Positions 8,001 through 16,130 of a stretch of DNA of 64,000 bases are shown here, in pieces. A program made the translations under genes and the position numbers. The notes under the pieces are model-generated. The model made no database searches. It worked only from the letters and a program-made list of their open reading frames with translations, and was not told where the DNA came from. How positions within the stretch are numbered: position 1 is the stretch's first letter; every line of letters starts with the position of its first letter. The DNA comes from Robiginitomaculum sp. (lineage in GTDB: Bacteria > Pseudomonadota > Alphaproteobacteria > Caulobacterales > Maricaulaceae): assembly GCA_021776515.1 (NCBI GenBank), contig JAJFFS010000003.1:1-64000 (forward strand). Direction: 5' to 3'.

Positions 8001-8522
8001 ACGGGCCGTCCCGGTGCCAGTATGCGCCTGGCTGTGGTTGTGCGTGCCAAGCGCGAGCGTACCACGCAACGTGGTAAACGATTTGCCTTTGTAACGCTTT
8101 CTGATGCAAGCGGTGAGTGCGAAGTTATGGCTCCTGCTGAAATATTGACTGAGGCTGGTTCTTTGTTAGCGCCGGGAACGGCAATCTTAGCCAGTATCCG
8201 CGCTGATCAAGGGGGAGGGGATTCAAGGTTTAAATTGACAAAGGTGCAACACCTTGAGGCATTAACCGCGTCAAAAACCGGCGATATTCGCGTGCTTATG
8301 GAGGCAAGCGATCAAGTGGCATCAGTCAAGGCCTGTCTTGAAGCTTTAAGGTCACGTGAGGGTATTCCCTTGCGCACGTTACGACTTGTCTTTGAAACCA
8401 GTAATGGTTGTGAGGTAGAGGTGCAAGCTGAGGGGCTTTGGCCTGCCGACGCTGCGGCGAGACGTGCCTTGAAATCTCAAGCCGGTGTGCGCGATGTTCA
8501 AGAAGTTTTATCGCAAGGCTAG
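5073..8522 (+). CDS. dnaE: DNA polymerase III subunit alpha
   Basis: This 1149-aa protein is the replicative polymerase catalytic subunit, close to the 1160 aa of the E. coli enzyme. It begins with a PHP domain (FVHLRCRSAYSLLEGAV), then the polymerase palm with PDFDIDFCQERR at about 402-413, where D403 and D405 correspond to the metal-binding Asp pair. Fingers motifs GPGRGSGAGSVVAW and YGFNKSHSAAYA follow, and an OB-fold lies near the C-terminus (about 985-1070). GGAGG lies eight to ten bases before the ATG. The gene stands alone after the small membrane ORF and is followed by the rpsB leader. It is DnaE1, not the error-prone DnaE2 type, since no imuA/imuB genes are nearby. Confidence 0.98.
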   Translation: MATDTLPFVHLRCRSAYSLLEGAVEVKGLRDLALRMQMPALALTDVNNLFGALEFSETLAEAGVQPLIGLTLALGVDDGQNARNGELAGNIALLAASEQGYLNLMTLSSKAFLEVDPTDLPHVSWNDVQEHAEGLIALTGGFDGVINRLLHKQQIDQATHRLDEMATIFGDNLFIEIQRHGRPEEALSEPVLLDWADRHGVAMVASNEPYFAKPEMYRAHDALMCISQSTYLSVPDRVRVTPEHYFKSGKEMAAQFSDLPELISNTALVAMRCHYRPLLHDPILPNFTEHGGDDEVKELANQAREGLRERLANIELAEPEDTYWKRLEHELTIINQMGFPGYFLIVADFIKWANGEDIPVGPGRGSGAGSVVAWALTITGLDPLRFGLLFERFLNPERVSMPDFDIDFCQERRGEVIEYVRQKYGSDRVAQIITFGTLQARAVLRDVGRVMQLPLGLVDRLAKMVPSNPANPVTLKEAIASEPDLQNARDNDEDVAQLLSTALELEGLYRNTSTHAAGVVIGDRPLVQLAPLYRDPRSDIPATQFNMKWAEKGGLVKFDFLGLKTLTVIDRAVAFVAETGIEIDIDRLSLDDEKTFEMLSQAETVGIFQLESSGMRDVLRKARPDCFEDIIAIVALYRPGPMENIPKYAACKHGLEEPLFLHEKITYITAETYGVIIYQEQVMQIAQVLAGYSLGEADLLRRAMGKKIKSEMEAQRNRFVAGAVKNDVREDQAEHIFDLVDKFAGYGFNKSHSAAYALVSYQTAWLKTHYPVELLASLMSLDVANTDKLAVFVSDARRQSIEVCGPDINQSLSDFAVKDGKILYALGAVRNVGSSAMDHVVQERRKNGPFRDLYDFAMRVDPQALNKRAVENLAKAGAFDALEPNRHKVFQSASLLLAHAAHAARERESAQVALFGDDTPDIGRADLPEPESWDSETLLQEELIAMGFYFSGHPIDIYRESVKSMGVVPVQKITAGTGRPGASMRLAVVVRAKRERTTQRGKRFAFVTLSDASGECEVMAPAEILTEAGSLLAPGTAILASIRADQGGGDSRFKLTKVQHLEALTASKTGDIRVLMEASDQVASVKACLEALRSREGIPLRTLRLVFETSNGCEVEVQAEGLWPADAAARRALKSQAGVRDVQEVLSQG

Positions 8523-8654
8523 AACATTTTTCTCACGGTAGAGGCCGTGTGCATATTGGCTGAATCGTGTGCTTGCCAAGACTATGCGGTATGCCTATAA
8601 GGCGCGCACCACGCACACAGGGGCGGGGGGCGCGGACGCATTCGCGCTCATCCA

Positions 8655-8698
8655 TCCGGTGCCGCTATTGCGGACTGCCCTTGTGGAGGCGAACCGGA
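8655..8698 (+). promoter_or_regulatory. Structured 5' leader of rpsB (candidate S2 autoregulatory element)
   Basis: TCCGGT (8655-8660) pairs with ACCGGA (8693-8698), closing a small junction that contains the hairpin CCGC-TATT-GCGG (8662-8673) and a GCC/GGC stem. It ends 13 bases before the rpsB start, so it overlaps the ribosome entry region. Leaders of rpsB are known sites of feedback control by S2 in other bacteria; its role here is inferred from position and shape. A separate hairpin, CACGG-TAGAGG-CCGTG at 8534-8549, follows dnaE. Confidence 0.4.
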
Positions 8699-8711
8699 AA
8701 AGGAAAATAAC

Positions 8712-9680
8712 ATGGCTTTACCTGAGGTAAGCATGCGTCAGCTTTTGGAAGCAGGCGTACATTTTGGACACCAGAAACACCGCTGGAACCCACGTATGGA
8801 ACCCTATATTTTTGGGGTTCGTTCCAATATTCACATTTTGGATCTATCACAGACCGTACCACTTTTGCATCAGGCATTGGTGAAGGTGCGCGAAGTGGCA
8901 GCCAAAGGCGGGCGGATTTTATTTGTCGGCACAAAACGCCAGGCCAGTGACGTTGTTTCGGCTTCGGCCAAACGCTGTGCTCAATATTACATCAATCATC
9001 GCTGGCTTGGTGGAACGTTGACCAATTGGACGACTATTTCGCATTCGATCAAACGTTTGCGTGAGCTGGAAGGGCTTCTGGCAGAAGATGCGCAAACGGG
9101 CCTGACAAAAAAAGAACTTATTAAATTGACACGCGAGCAAGACAAGCTTGAGCGTTCACTTGGCGGCATTAAGGACATGGGCGGTGTTCCGGATTTGATG
9201 TTCGTTATCGACACAACCAAAGAGGTGATTGCGCTTTGCGAAGCTCGTAAACTGCATATTCCTGTTGTTGCTGTTATTGATACAAACTCAGACCCCAAGG
9301 ATGCTGACTACCCAATACCTGGCAATGATGATGCAACGCGTGCGATTGCACTCTATTGTGATTTGATAGCAGACGCAGTTCTGGATGGCATGGCTGATGC
9401 CCAGGCTGGTTTGGGCGTTGATCTTGGTGCTGCTGAAGAACCTGTTGAGCTGGCCCTGAAAACTGAAAAACCTAAAGCCAAGGCAGAACCTAAAGCTGAG
9501 GCAGAACCTAAAGCCAAGGCAGAACCTAAAGCCAAGGCAGAACCTAAAGCCAAGGCAGAACCTAAAGCTGAGGTAGAACCTAAAGCTGAGGCAGAACCTA
9601 AAGCTGAGGCAGAGCCTAAAGCTGAGGTGGAACCAAAAGCCAAGGCAGAGCCTAAAGCTGATAAAACCAAAGAAAAGTAA
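8712..9680 (+). CDS. rpsB: 30S ribosomal protein S2 with extended repeat tail
   Basis: The first 250 or so residues are a normal S2 (start [20 protein letters not shown]; later [12 protein letters not shown] and [19 protein letters not shown]). S2 binds the head-body junction of the small subunit. The product is 322 aa, against about 240 in E. coli. The excess is a C-terminal tail of hexapeptide repeats of the form [12 protein letters not shown], rich in Lys, Ala, Glu and Pro and probably unstructured. Extended S2 tails occur in other alphaproteobacteria. It heads the rpsB-tsf-pyrH-frr operon. Confidence 0.98.
   Translation: MALPEVSMRQLLEAGVHFGHQKHRWNPRMEPYIFGVRSNIHILDLSQTVPLLHQALVKVREVAAKGGRILFVGTKRQASDVVSASAKRCAQYYINHRWLGGTLTNWTTISHSIKRLRELEGLLAEDAQTGLTKKELIKLTREQDKLERSLGGIKDMGGVPDLMFVIDTTKEVIALCEARKLHIPVVAVIDTNSDPKDADYPIPGNDDATRAIALYCDLIADAVLDGMADAQAGLGVDLGAAEEPVELALKTEKPKAKAEPKAEAEPKAKAEPKAKAEPKAKAEPKAEVEPKAEAEPKAEAEPKAEVEPKAKAEPKADKTKEK
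9468..9662 (+). repeat. 18-bp tandem repeat inside the 3' end of rpsB
   Basis: Ten full 18-base units of the type CCTAAAGCCAAGGCAGAA, after one partial unit, encode the hexapeptide tail of S2. Units differ only at a few bases (AAG/GAG and GCA/GTA codons). The high similarity between units points to recent slippage, so copy number may vary between strains. Confidence 0.95.
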
Positions 9681-9748
9681 AATCTGGCAACATTTTTAAT
9701 GCCGGTTATTTGGCATTTGATCACTAATTATGATTGAGGAGTTCAGCT

Positions 9749-10675
9749 ATGGCTGACATTACCGCAGCGCTCGTCCGGGAGCTTCGTGAAGTAACGGGCG
9801 TAGGCATGATGGATTGCAAAAAAGCTTTGATTGAAACAGATGGCGACGTTGCCGCTGCTACAGACTGGTTGCGTAAAAAAGGCCTTTCAAAAGCTGCAAA
9901 AAAATCCGGACGCATAGCCTCTGAGGGTGTCGTCGCTGTTGCCGCCGCAGACATTTCCGGGGCGATGATTGAGCTGAACTCTGAAACAGATTTTGTTTCG
10001 CGTAACAGTGATTTTCAGGCATTTGCCAAATCGCTAGCTGACTACGCCAATAATAACAATGGCGATGTTGATGCTATATTGGCGACCAAGATGGCCTCCG
10101 GGGATAGTGTTGCTGACACTCTTACAGGACTGATCGCTAAAATTGGTGAAAATATGAGTTTTCGCCGTGCCGTCTCACTTTCGGTTTCCAATGGTGTTGT
10201 TGCCCGTTATGTGCACAACGCGGTTGCAACAGATATAGGCCGTATTGGTGTGTTGGTTGCGCTTGAATCCACTGGTGATACAGGCAAACTTGAGGAGTTA
10301 GGCCGGAAAATTGCCATGCATGTGGCTGCCACTTCTCCTTTGGCTCTTTCTGTTGAAGATCTGGATCAGGATGTTGTTGCGCGCGAACGCGATGTCTTTA
10401 CAGAGCAGGCCCGGGCTTCTGGAAAACCAGATAATATCATTGAGAAAATGGTTGAGGGGCGCTTGCGTAAATTCTATCAGGAAGTTGTCCTGTTACAGCA
10501 ATCCTTTGTTATGAACCCCGACCAAACAATTTCCCAACTAATTGAAACTGCCTCTGAAGATGTTGGTGCGCCTGTCGCCCTTGCGGCCTTCGCCCGCATG
10601 GGTCTGGGTGAAGGCCTTGAGAAAAAGACAGAGGATTTTGCCGCTGAAGTGGCATCGGTTGCCGGCGGCGCCTGA
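9749..10675 (+). CDS. tsf: Translation elongation factor Ts
   Basis: The 308-aa product is EF-Ts, the nucleotide exchange factor that releases GDP from EF-Tu. It has the N-terminal UBA-like domain ([20 protein letters not shown]) and the TDFVSRN motif of the core domain, which inserts into EF-Tu. GAGG lies about nine bases before the chosen ATG; the ATG five codons upstream lacks conserved residues. It follows rpsB by 68 bases, the standard pairing. Confidence 0.98.
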   Translation: MADITAALVRELREVTGVGMMDCKKALIETDGDVAAATDWLRKKGLSKAAKKSGRIASEGVVAVAAADISGAMIELNSETDFVSRNSDFQAFAKSLADYANNNNGDVDAILATKMASGDSVADTLTGLIAKIGENMSFRRAVSLSVSNGVVARYVHNAVATDIGRIGVLVALESTGDTGKLEELGRKIAMHVAATSPLALSVEDLDQDVVARERDVFTEQARASGKPDNIIEKMVEGRLRKFYQEVVLLQQSFVMNPDQTISQLIETASEDVGAPVALAAFARMGLGEGLEKKTEDFAAEVASVAGGA

Positions 10676-10803
10676 TCATTGCCTCTTGCGGGTCCGTTAT
10701 GCGGGTGTGCTGTAAGGTAAAAAGGTTAGTGTAATTTGAGCGTTTTCTAAATCATGAAAATTGCTCTAGTGTGCCTGAAAATGAGTCGCAGGAGTATGCG
10801 GTT

Positions 10804-11559
10804 GTGCCTGAAGCAAAAGCAGTAACGCAAAGTGATGGTGAATCCGCGATATATGCGCGGGTCTTGCTTAAAATCTCTGGCGAGGCTCTTATGGGTGATC
10901 AGGCCTATGGCATAGATCAGAAAGCTGTCCTTCGTATCGCCAATGAAGTTGCCGATGCTGCTGGTTCCGGCGTTCAAATGTGTCTGGTCATAGGTGGCGG
11001 TAATATTTTCCGGGGCCTTTCTGCGGCTGAACAAGGGATGGAACGCGCCACAGCTGATTATATGGGTATGCTGGCTACGGTGATGAACGCCCTTGCCATG
11101 CAAAATGCACTGGAAAGTATTGGCGTAGAAACCCGGGTTCAATCGGCCATCCCGATGATGTCTGTGTGTGAACCTTATATTCGCCGCCGTGCTATTCGCC
11201 ATCTTGAACGCAATCGCACCGTGATTTTTGCGGCGGGCACGGGTAATCCTTTTTTTACAACGGATACCGGCGCGGCTCTGCGTGCCGCAGAAATGGGATG
11301 TGATGCCTTGTTAAAAGGCACGCAAGTTGACGGTGTCTATAGCGCAGATCCCAAGAAAGAGCCTGACGCAACCCGGTACGATCAATTGAGTTATCGTGAT
11401 GTACTGGCACAGGATTTACGAGTAATGGATGCGTCAGCGGTCAGCATGATGCGTGATAATCAGATACCTGTTATTGTATTTTCCATCCACGAGCCGGGTA
11501 GATTACGCGAGGTACTTGCTGGTTCTGGTGTTTGTACCATTATCAGTGAAGCAAAATAA
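10804..11559 (+). CDS. pyrH: UMP kinase
   Basis: This 251-aa hexameric UMP kinase makes UDP from UMP for pyrimidine nucleotide synthesis. It belongs to the amino-acid kinase fold: LLKISGEAL near the N-terminus, GGGNIFRG for phosphate binding, and [18 protein letters not shown] for nucleotide binding. I chose the GTG at 10804 because AGGAG lies nine bases upstream; a GTG at 10771 in the same frame has no such site. The gene sits between tsf and frr, as in most proteobacteria. Confidence 0.96.
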   Translation: MPEAKAVTQSDGESAIYARVLLKISGEALMGDQAYGIDQKAVLRIANEVADAAGSGVQMCLVIGGGNIFRGLSAAEQGMERATADYMGMLATVMNALAMQNALESIGVETRVQSAIPMMSVCEPYIRRRAIRHLERNRTVIFAAGTGNPFFTTDTGAALRAAEMGCDALLKGTQVDGVYSADPKKEPDATRYDQLSYRDVLAQDLRVMDASAVSMMRDNQIPVIVFSIHEPGRLREVLAGSGVCTIISEAK

Positions 11560-11572
11560 TAAAGGTAGGGCT

Positions 11573-12130
11573 ATGGCAGAATTTTCACTTAATGATTTGA
11601 AGCGCCGCATGGAAGGCGCGCTGACGGCCTTGAAGCATGAATTTGGCGGTTTGCGTACAGGACGCGCCAGTGCCGGGCTTTTGGATTCTGTGCAGGTTGA
11701 AGCCTATGGTGCGCTAACCCCGCTCAACCAGATTGGTACGGTTTCAGTACCTGAATCGCGGATGATATCAGTACAGATTTGGGATAAAGGTCTGGTGCAG
11801 GCGGCTGATAAAGCCATCCGCAATGCCGGGTTAGGCATTAATCCGGTCATGGATGGGCAAAACTTGCGTATTCCCATCCCGCCTTTGAACGAAGAACGCC
11901 GGATTGAACTGACAAAGCTTGCTGGTCGATATGCTGAACAAGCCCGTATCGCTGTTCGTAATGTGCGGCGCGATGGTATGGATGCGCTTAAAGCTTTGGA
12001 AAAAGACAATGAGCTAAGCGAGGACGAGCACAAGAAAGAAGGTGCTTTGGTTCAATCGGCTACCGACGACACCATTTCAAATATCGACCAGGTGCTTGCT
12101 GCCAAAGAAGAAGAAATCATGCAGGTATAA
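11573..12130 (+). CDS. frr: Ribosome recycling factor
   Basis: This 185-aa factor splits post-termination ribosomes together with EF-G. Family signatures include [20 protein letters not shown] near the N-terminus and the helical-arm segment [19 protein letters not shown]. The ATG at 11573 follows a GGTAGGG site and begins [13 protein letters not shown], the expected N-terminus. It lies 13 bases after pyrH and is followed by uppS after four bases. Confidence 0.97.
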   Translation: MAEFSLNDLKRRMEGALTALKHEFGGLRTGRASAGLLDSVQVEAYGALTPLNQIGTVSVPESRMISVQIWDKGLVQAADKAIRNAGLGINPVMDGQNLRIPIPPLNEERRIELTKLAGRYAEQARIAVRNVRRDGMDALKALEKDNELSEDEHKKEGALVQSATDDTISNIDQVLAAKEEEIMQV

Positions 12131-12134
12131 GAGT

Positions 12135-12866
12135 GTGTCAGAGAAGACTGCTCAGGCCATAACTCAGCCACCAGAACATGTTGCCATCATCATGGATGGC
12201 AACGGACGCTGGGCGGCAAGCAGACATAAGTCGCGCAGCTTTGGCCATCGCGCAGGCGTTGAAGCCGTCCGCCGGTGTGTTGAAGCCGCTGGTGATCTGG
12301 GTATTCATTATTTGACCATTTATAGCTTCTCAACAGAGAACTGGCAGCGGCCAGAGGGGGAAATCAAGGCCCTTTTTAATCTGCTGCGTAATTTCGTGAG
12401 CACTGATGTCGAACGGTTGAAAGAAAATGGTGTACGTGTTCGTGTTCTGGGTAGCAGGGCTAACCTTGCCCCGGATATTATTACGTTAATCGATGACATA
12501 GAGCATCAGACCCAAGACAATGATCGTTTGTTTTTGAATATAGCGTTTAATTATGGTGGTCGTGACGAATTAATCCGTGCCTGCACCGCCATTGCACAAG
12601 AGGTGAAATCCGGTGTTAAAAGCCTGAATGATATCTCCGAAACTGATATGACTAATCACCTGGATACTGCTTTTATGCCTGATCCAGAACTGGTTTTAAG
12701 GACTAGCGGTGAGCAGAGGCTTAGTAATTTCCTTCTCTGGCAAAGTGCCTATTCTGAATTTATTGTGCTTGATGTCTTATGGCCAGATTTTACGAAGCAG
12801 CATTTTGAGGATGCCTTGCAAATTTTTTATCGCCGTGAACGCAGACAAGGTGGGGTAGGGGCATGA
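12135..12866 (+). CDS. uppS: Isoprenyl (undecaprenyl) diphosphate synthase
   Basis: This 243-aa cis-prenyltransferase builds the C55 carrier lipid used in peptidoglycan and lipopolysaccharide synthesis. Signature motifs are IIMDGNGRWA (catalytic Asp), FGHRAG, YSFSTENWQRP, and ELVLRTSGEQRLSNFLLWQ near the C-terminus. The GTG at 12135 is the only start that follows frr without a large overlap and gives the normal length. Its stop overlaps the cdsA start by four bases, so translation is probably coupled. Confidence 0.97.
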   Translation: MSEKTAQAITQPPEHVAIIMDGNGRWAASRHKSRSFGHRAGVEAVRRCVEAAGDLGIHYLTIYSFSTENWQRPEGEIKALFNLLRNFVSTDVERLKENGVRVRVLGSRANLAPDIITLIDDIEHQTQDNDRLFLNIAFNYGGRDELIRACTAIAQEVKSGVKSLNDISETDMTNHLDTAFMPDPELVLRTSGEQRLSNFLLWQSAYSEFIVLDVLWPDFTKQHFEDALQIFYRRERRQGGVGA

Positions 12867-13684
12867 GTTTGGGACCTCCGACAAAGGGGCGCTTCAAGGG
12901 ACGTGAGTTCTGGATCCGCGTAATCTCTGCCCTGATCCTTATTCCAATTGCACTAATTTGTGCGATTAATGGTGGTTTGTGGTTCACGCTGATGACGGCC
13001 GTGCTAACAGCCGCAATGGCCCGGGAGTGGGTCAGAATGTCTGACCGCGATGCAAAGCTGGGTACTTATGCGTTCGCTATGGCCGGGCTGATGCTACCAA
13101 TTATACTTGTCAGCACTGGTCATTGGACCTGGGCATTATTGGCGCTTTTTGTCATCACATCGCTTTCCGCATTTGAGCGTGCCGGGCGTGGTCACTCCTG
13201 GCGAGCTGTTTCTGGACTGCTTTATATAGGGATTGCTGTACTGGCCGTTCTATATTTGCGGGCTGGCCCGGATGGGTTATGGCAAATTTTATATCTCTTT
13301 TCTGTGGTTTGGGCTGCTGATTCTGCTGCTTATCTATTTGGCAGTCAGGTGCGTGGACCAAAGCTTTGGCCCTCCATCAGTCCTAATAAGACCTGGTCAG
13401 GATTTGCCGCTGGTTTAGTGGCTGGTACACTGGCAGGCGGTATAACGGCTCGTTATGCAGGCTTTGAAGGTGGTATGGGGTTGGAAGTTTTGTCTGCGTT
13501 CCTTGCTATAACTTCAGTCGGTGGAGATTTGCTAAGTTCCTGGTTGAAACGACGCTTTGGCGTGAAAGATACCGGCACGTCCATACCGGGGCATGGCGGC
13601 GTGCTAGACAGGCTTGATGCTTTGTTGGCCGCGGGCATGGTGCTGGCGGCATTCATACTGGCTTTCCCCGGTGTGATTTTCTAG
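12863..13684 (+). CDS. cdsA: Phosphatidate cytidylyltransferase (CDP-diglyceride synthase)
   Basis: This 273-aa multi-pass inner-membrane enzyme converts phosphatidic acid and CTP to CDP-diacylglycerol. The family signature near the C-terminus is present: SWLKRRFGVKDTGTSIPGHG followed by GVLDRLDALL. Several hydrophobic helices precede it. The start overlaps the uppS stop (ATGA), and the stop abuts dxr. Confidence 0.96.
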   Translation: MSLGPPTKGRFKGREFWIRVISALILIPIALICAINGGLWFTLMTAVLTAAMAREWVRMSDRDAKLGTYAFAMAGLMLPIILVSTGHWTWALLALFVITSLSAFERAGRGHSWRAVSGLLYIGIAVLAVLYLRAGPDGLWQILYLFSVVWAADSAAYLFGSQVRGPKLWPSISPNKTWSGFAAGLVAGTLAGGITARYAGFEGGMGLEVLSAFLAITSVGGDLLSSWLKRRFGVKDTGTSIPGHGGVLDRLDALLAAGMVLAAFILAFPGVIF

Positions 13685-14893
13685 ATGACAGCGGATGGCA
13701 AAGCGCGACGCATTAGTGTTTTAGGGGCTACCGGCTCTGTTGGCCGCTCTACACTTGATATTATTGCCGATCAGCGGGCGCGCCATGGAGAAGAGAGCAT
13801 CCATATGGTTGCCCTTGCTGCCCGGCGTAATGTCACGGATCTGGTCAAACAGGCCCTTCACTTTCGTCCAGACTTTGTTGCTATAGCCGATGAGCGATAT
13901 GCCGATGATTTGCGCACAGGCCTGGCGGGGAGTGGTATAGATTGCGGGGCAGGTCAGGCGGCTGTTGTTGAGGCAGCCGCGCGCGAGGCAGACTGGACGA
14001 TGGCGGCAATTATGGGGGCCGCCGGTTTGCGCTCAACTTTGCAAGTCGCAAGCCGGGGGGGGGCGATTGCCATAGCAAACAAGGAAACGCTGGTTTGTGC
14101 GGGTGCCCTTTTATTACAAACCTGTGCGCGTACCGGGGCGACACTGTTGCCAGTAGATTCGGAACACAATGCGATTTTTCAGGTGTTGGACCCAAACCAA
14201 CGTCATGCAGTGGTACGAATTGTGCTTACCGCTTCTGGGGGACCGTTTCGTACCTGGACACGAGAGCAAATGAAAACTGCTACGCCTGAACAAGCAATTG
14301 CCCATCCGGTTTGGTCTATGGGCGCAAAAATTTCTGTGGATTCCGCAAGCCTTATGAATAAAGGGCTGGAATTAATTGAGGCTCGCCATCTTTTTGACGC
14401 AAGTCCAGATCAACTTGACGTTCTTATTCACCCGCAATCGGTTGTGCATGGTCTTGTGGAGTATGTTGATGGATCTTTATTGGCCCAAATGGGTCCGGCA
14501 GATATGCGTGTTCCCATTGCCTCTACCTTTGCCTGGCCGGAGCGCATTGAAACACCTTGCGAGCGCTTGGACATCGCACGTTTATCACGTCTGGACTTTG
14601 AACCCCCGGATACAAATCAATTTCCGGCCCTTGATCTTGCAAGGGACGCTATGAAAGCGGGTGATGTAGCGTGTACGGTGCTTAATGCCGCCAATGAAGT
14701 CGCTGTAGAAGCCTTTCTGACCGGGCAGATCGGATTTTTGGATATTGCCGCGCTGGTCGCAGACGTACTGCATGATGGGCATCCAGATGGCGGTGATTGG
14801 TCAGGATCTCCCCGTGATTATAATGAAGTGTTTGCCCTGGATGCCCTGGCGAGAGTACGTACGCGAGAGCACTTGACGAAGACGTATCAATAA
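13685..14893 (+). CDS. dxr: 1-deoxy-D-xylulose-5-phosphate reductoisomerase
   Basis: This 402-aa NADPH-dependent enzyme makes methylerythritol phosphate in the MEP isoprenoid pathway; ispDF at 41155 encodes later steps. It shows the nucleotide-binding GATGSVGRSTLD near the N-terminus, ANKETLVCAG, the metal-binding DSEHNAIFQ and the substrate-loop region SGGPFRTW. MGAKISVDSASLMNKGLELI is also diagnostic. The ATG directly follows the cdsA stop. Confidence 0.98.
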   Translation: MTADGKARRISVLGATGSVGRSTLDIIADQRARHGEESIHMVALAARRNVTDLVKQALHFRPDFVAIADERYADDLRTGLAGSGIDCGAGQAAVVEAAAREADWTMAAIMGAAGLRSTLQVASRGGAIAIANKETLVCAGALLLQTCARTGATLLPVDSEHNAIFQVLDPNQRHAVVRIVLTASGGPFRTWTREQMKTATPEQAIAHPVWSMGAKISVDSASLMNKGLELIEARHLFDASPDQLDVLIHPQSVVHGLVEYVDGSLLAQMGPADMRVPIASTFAWPERIETPCERLDIARLSRLDFEPPDTNQFPALDLARDAMKAGDVACTVLNAANEVAVEAFLTGQIGFLDIAALVADVLHDGHPDGGDWSGSPRDYNEVFALDALARVRTREHLTKTYQ

Positions 14894-14925
14894 GAAATAA
14901 CCCGTTGAACTAAAAGGTTTATCGC

Positions 14926-16122
14926 ATGCAGGCTATTGTCCAGACACCGGGATTTGTTCTCTCTTTTATTTTTGTGTTCACATTAATCGTGTTTGTTCAC
15001 GAAATGGGGCATTTTCTTGCTGCGCGCCTTTTGGGTGCCAAGGTAGATGTGTTTTCAATCGGGTTTGGCAAGCGTATTTTTCAACGTACGGACCGTTATG
15101 GCACAATCTGGCAAGTTTCACTGTTTCCCGTTGGCGGGTTCGTAAAATTTGCTGGGGATTCAGGTGCCGCTAGCGCCCCTGATGCCAAGAAGATTAAAGA
15201 AGCTGCCGCTCAGCAGGACGGTGATGGTGGGGTATTTCATTTATTAGCGGTGTGGCGTCGTGCGATCATAGTTGCGGCCGGGCCTTTAATGAATTTCTTT
15301 TTCGCAATTGTGATTTTTGCCATTCTGCTCATGTCTTTTGGTACAACAACACTGCCGGCTAGAATTGCCAGTGTTGTGCCTGAATCTCCAGCAGCCCTTG
15401 CCGGGTTTATGAGTAATGATCTGATACTGGAAGCAGACGGGCGTAAGGTGAATGCCTTTACTGATGTGGCCGTTATTGTTTCCATTGCCGCGAATGAACC
15501 TGTTCGCTTCATAGTGGAGCGCGCGGGGCAATCTGTAGGCTTGGTCGCTGTTCCGAGCCTTGTGGAACAGACAGACCCGCTTGGGAATACCATTCGCATT
15601 GGCTATTTGGGCATTAGTGCTGCGACTGATGTGATTCAGCAAAAACGATATGGCCCAATAGAAGCAATCGCAGCTGGTACAACCAAAACATGGAATAGCA
15701 TAACTGATCAGCTAAAGTTTATGGGGCGGTTACTACGCGGGCGTGGGTCAGTTGACATGCTGGGCGGACCCTTGCGTATTTTTGCATATACCGGCGCAGT
15801 AGGCACGGCACCTGCGCCGGATATAGAGGTGCAAAGTGCCCCCATTTCTTTTGCCATGCGTCTGATCAATCTGATTAATCTGGCGGCTTTGTTGTCAGTG
15901 GCTATCGGATTAGTGAATTTATTGCCTGTTCCTGTACTTGATGGCGGGCACTTGTTGTACTACTCATTCGAGGCCGTAGTAGGTAGACCGTTGAGTGATA
16001 GCATGCAACTTGTCGGGTTTAAGGTCGGTCTGGCACTGATCCTGAGCCTCATGGTATTTGCCACATTCAATGATTTGCGATATTTTGGCCTGTTTGAGAG
16101 TATCGGTCGATTTTTTTTCTAG
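14926..16122 (+). CDS. rseP: RIP metalloprotease RseP (site-2 protease family)
   Basis: This 398-aa membrane zinc protease has HEMGH at 25-29 in the first membrane helix and a matching VLDGGH near the C-terminus, which supplies the third ligand. A PDZ domain lies between (about 130-210). Family members cut transmembrane anti-sigma factors and leftover signal peptides. Its place just before bamA is standard. No rseA or rpoE gene is visible here. Confidence 0.96.
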   Translation: MQAIVQTPGFVLSFIFVFTLIVFVHEMGHFLAARLLGAKVDVFSIGFGKRIFQRTDRYGTIWQVSLFPVGGFVKFAGDSGAASAPDAKKIKEAAAQQDGDGGVFHLLAVWRRAIIVAAGPLMNFFFAIVIFAILLMSFGTTTLPARIASVVPESPAALAGFMSNDLILEADGRKVNAFTDVAVIVSIAANEPVRFIVERAGQSVGLVAVPSLVEQTDPLGNTIRIGYLGISAATDVIQQKRYGPIEAIAAGTTKTWNSITDQLKFMGRLLRGRGSVDMLGGPLRIFAYTGAVGTAPAPDIEVQSAPISFAMRLINLINLAALLSVAIGLVNLLPVPVLDGGHLLYYSFEAVVGRPLSDSMQLVGFKVGLALILSLMVFATFNDLRYFGLFESIGRFFF

Positions 16123-16130
16123 GGTGTATA

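Noticed and set aside
9353-9724. 123-aa reverse ORF rich in Ala, Leu, Gly and Ser
   Set aside because: It is the antisense of the rpsB tandem repeat.
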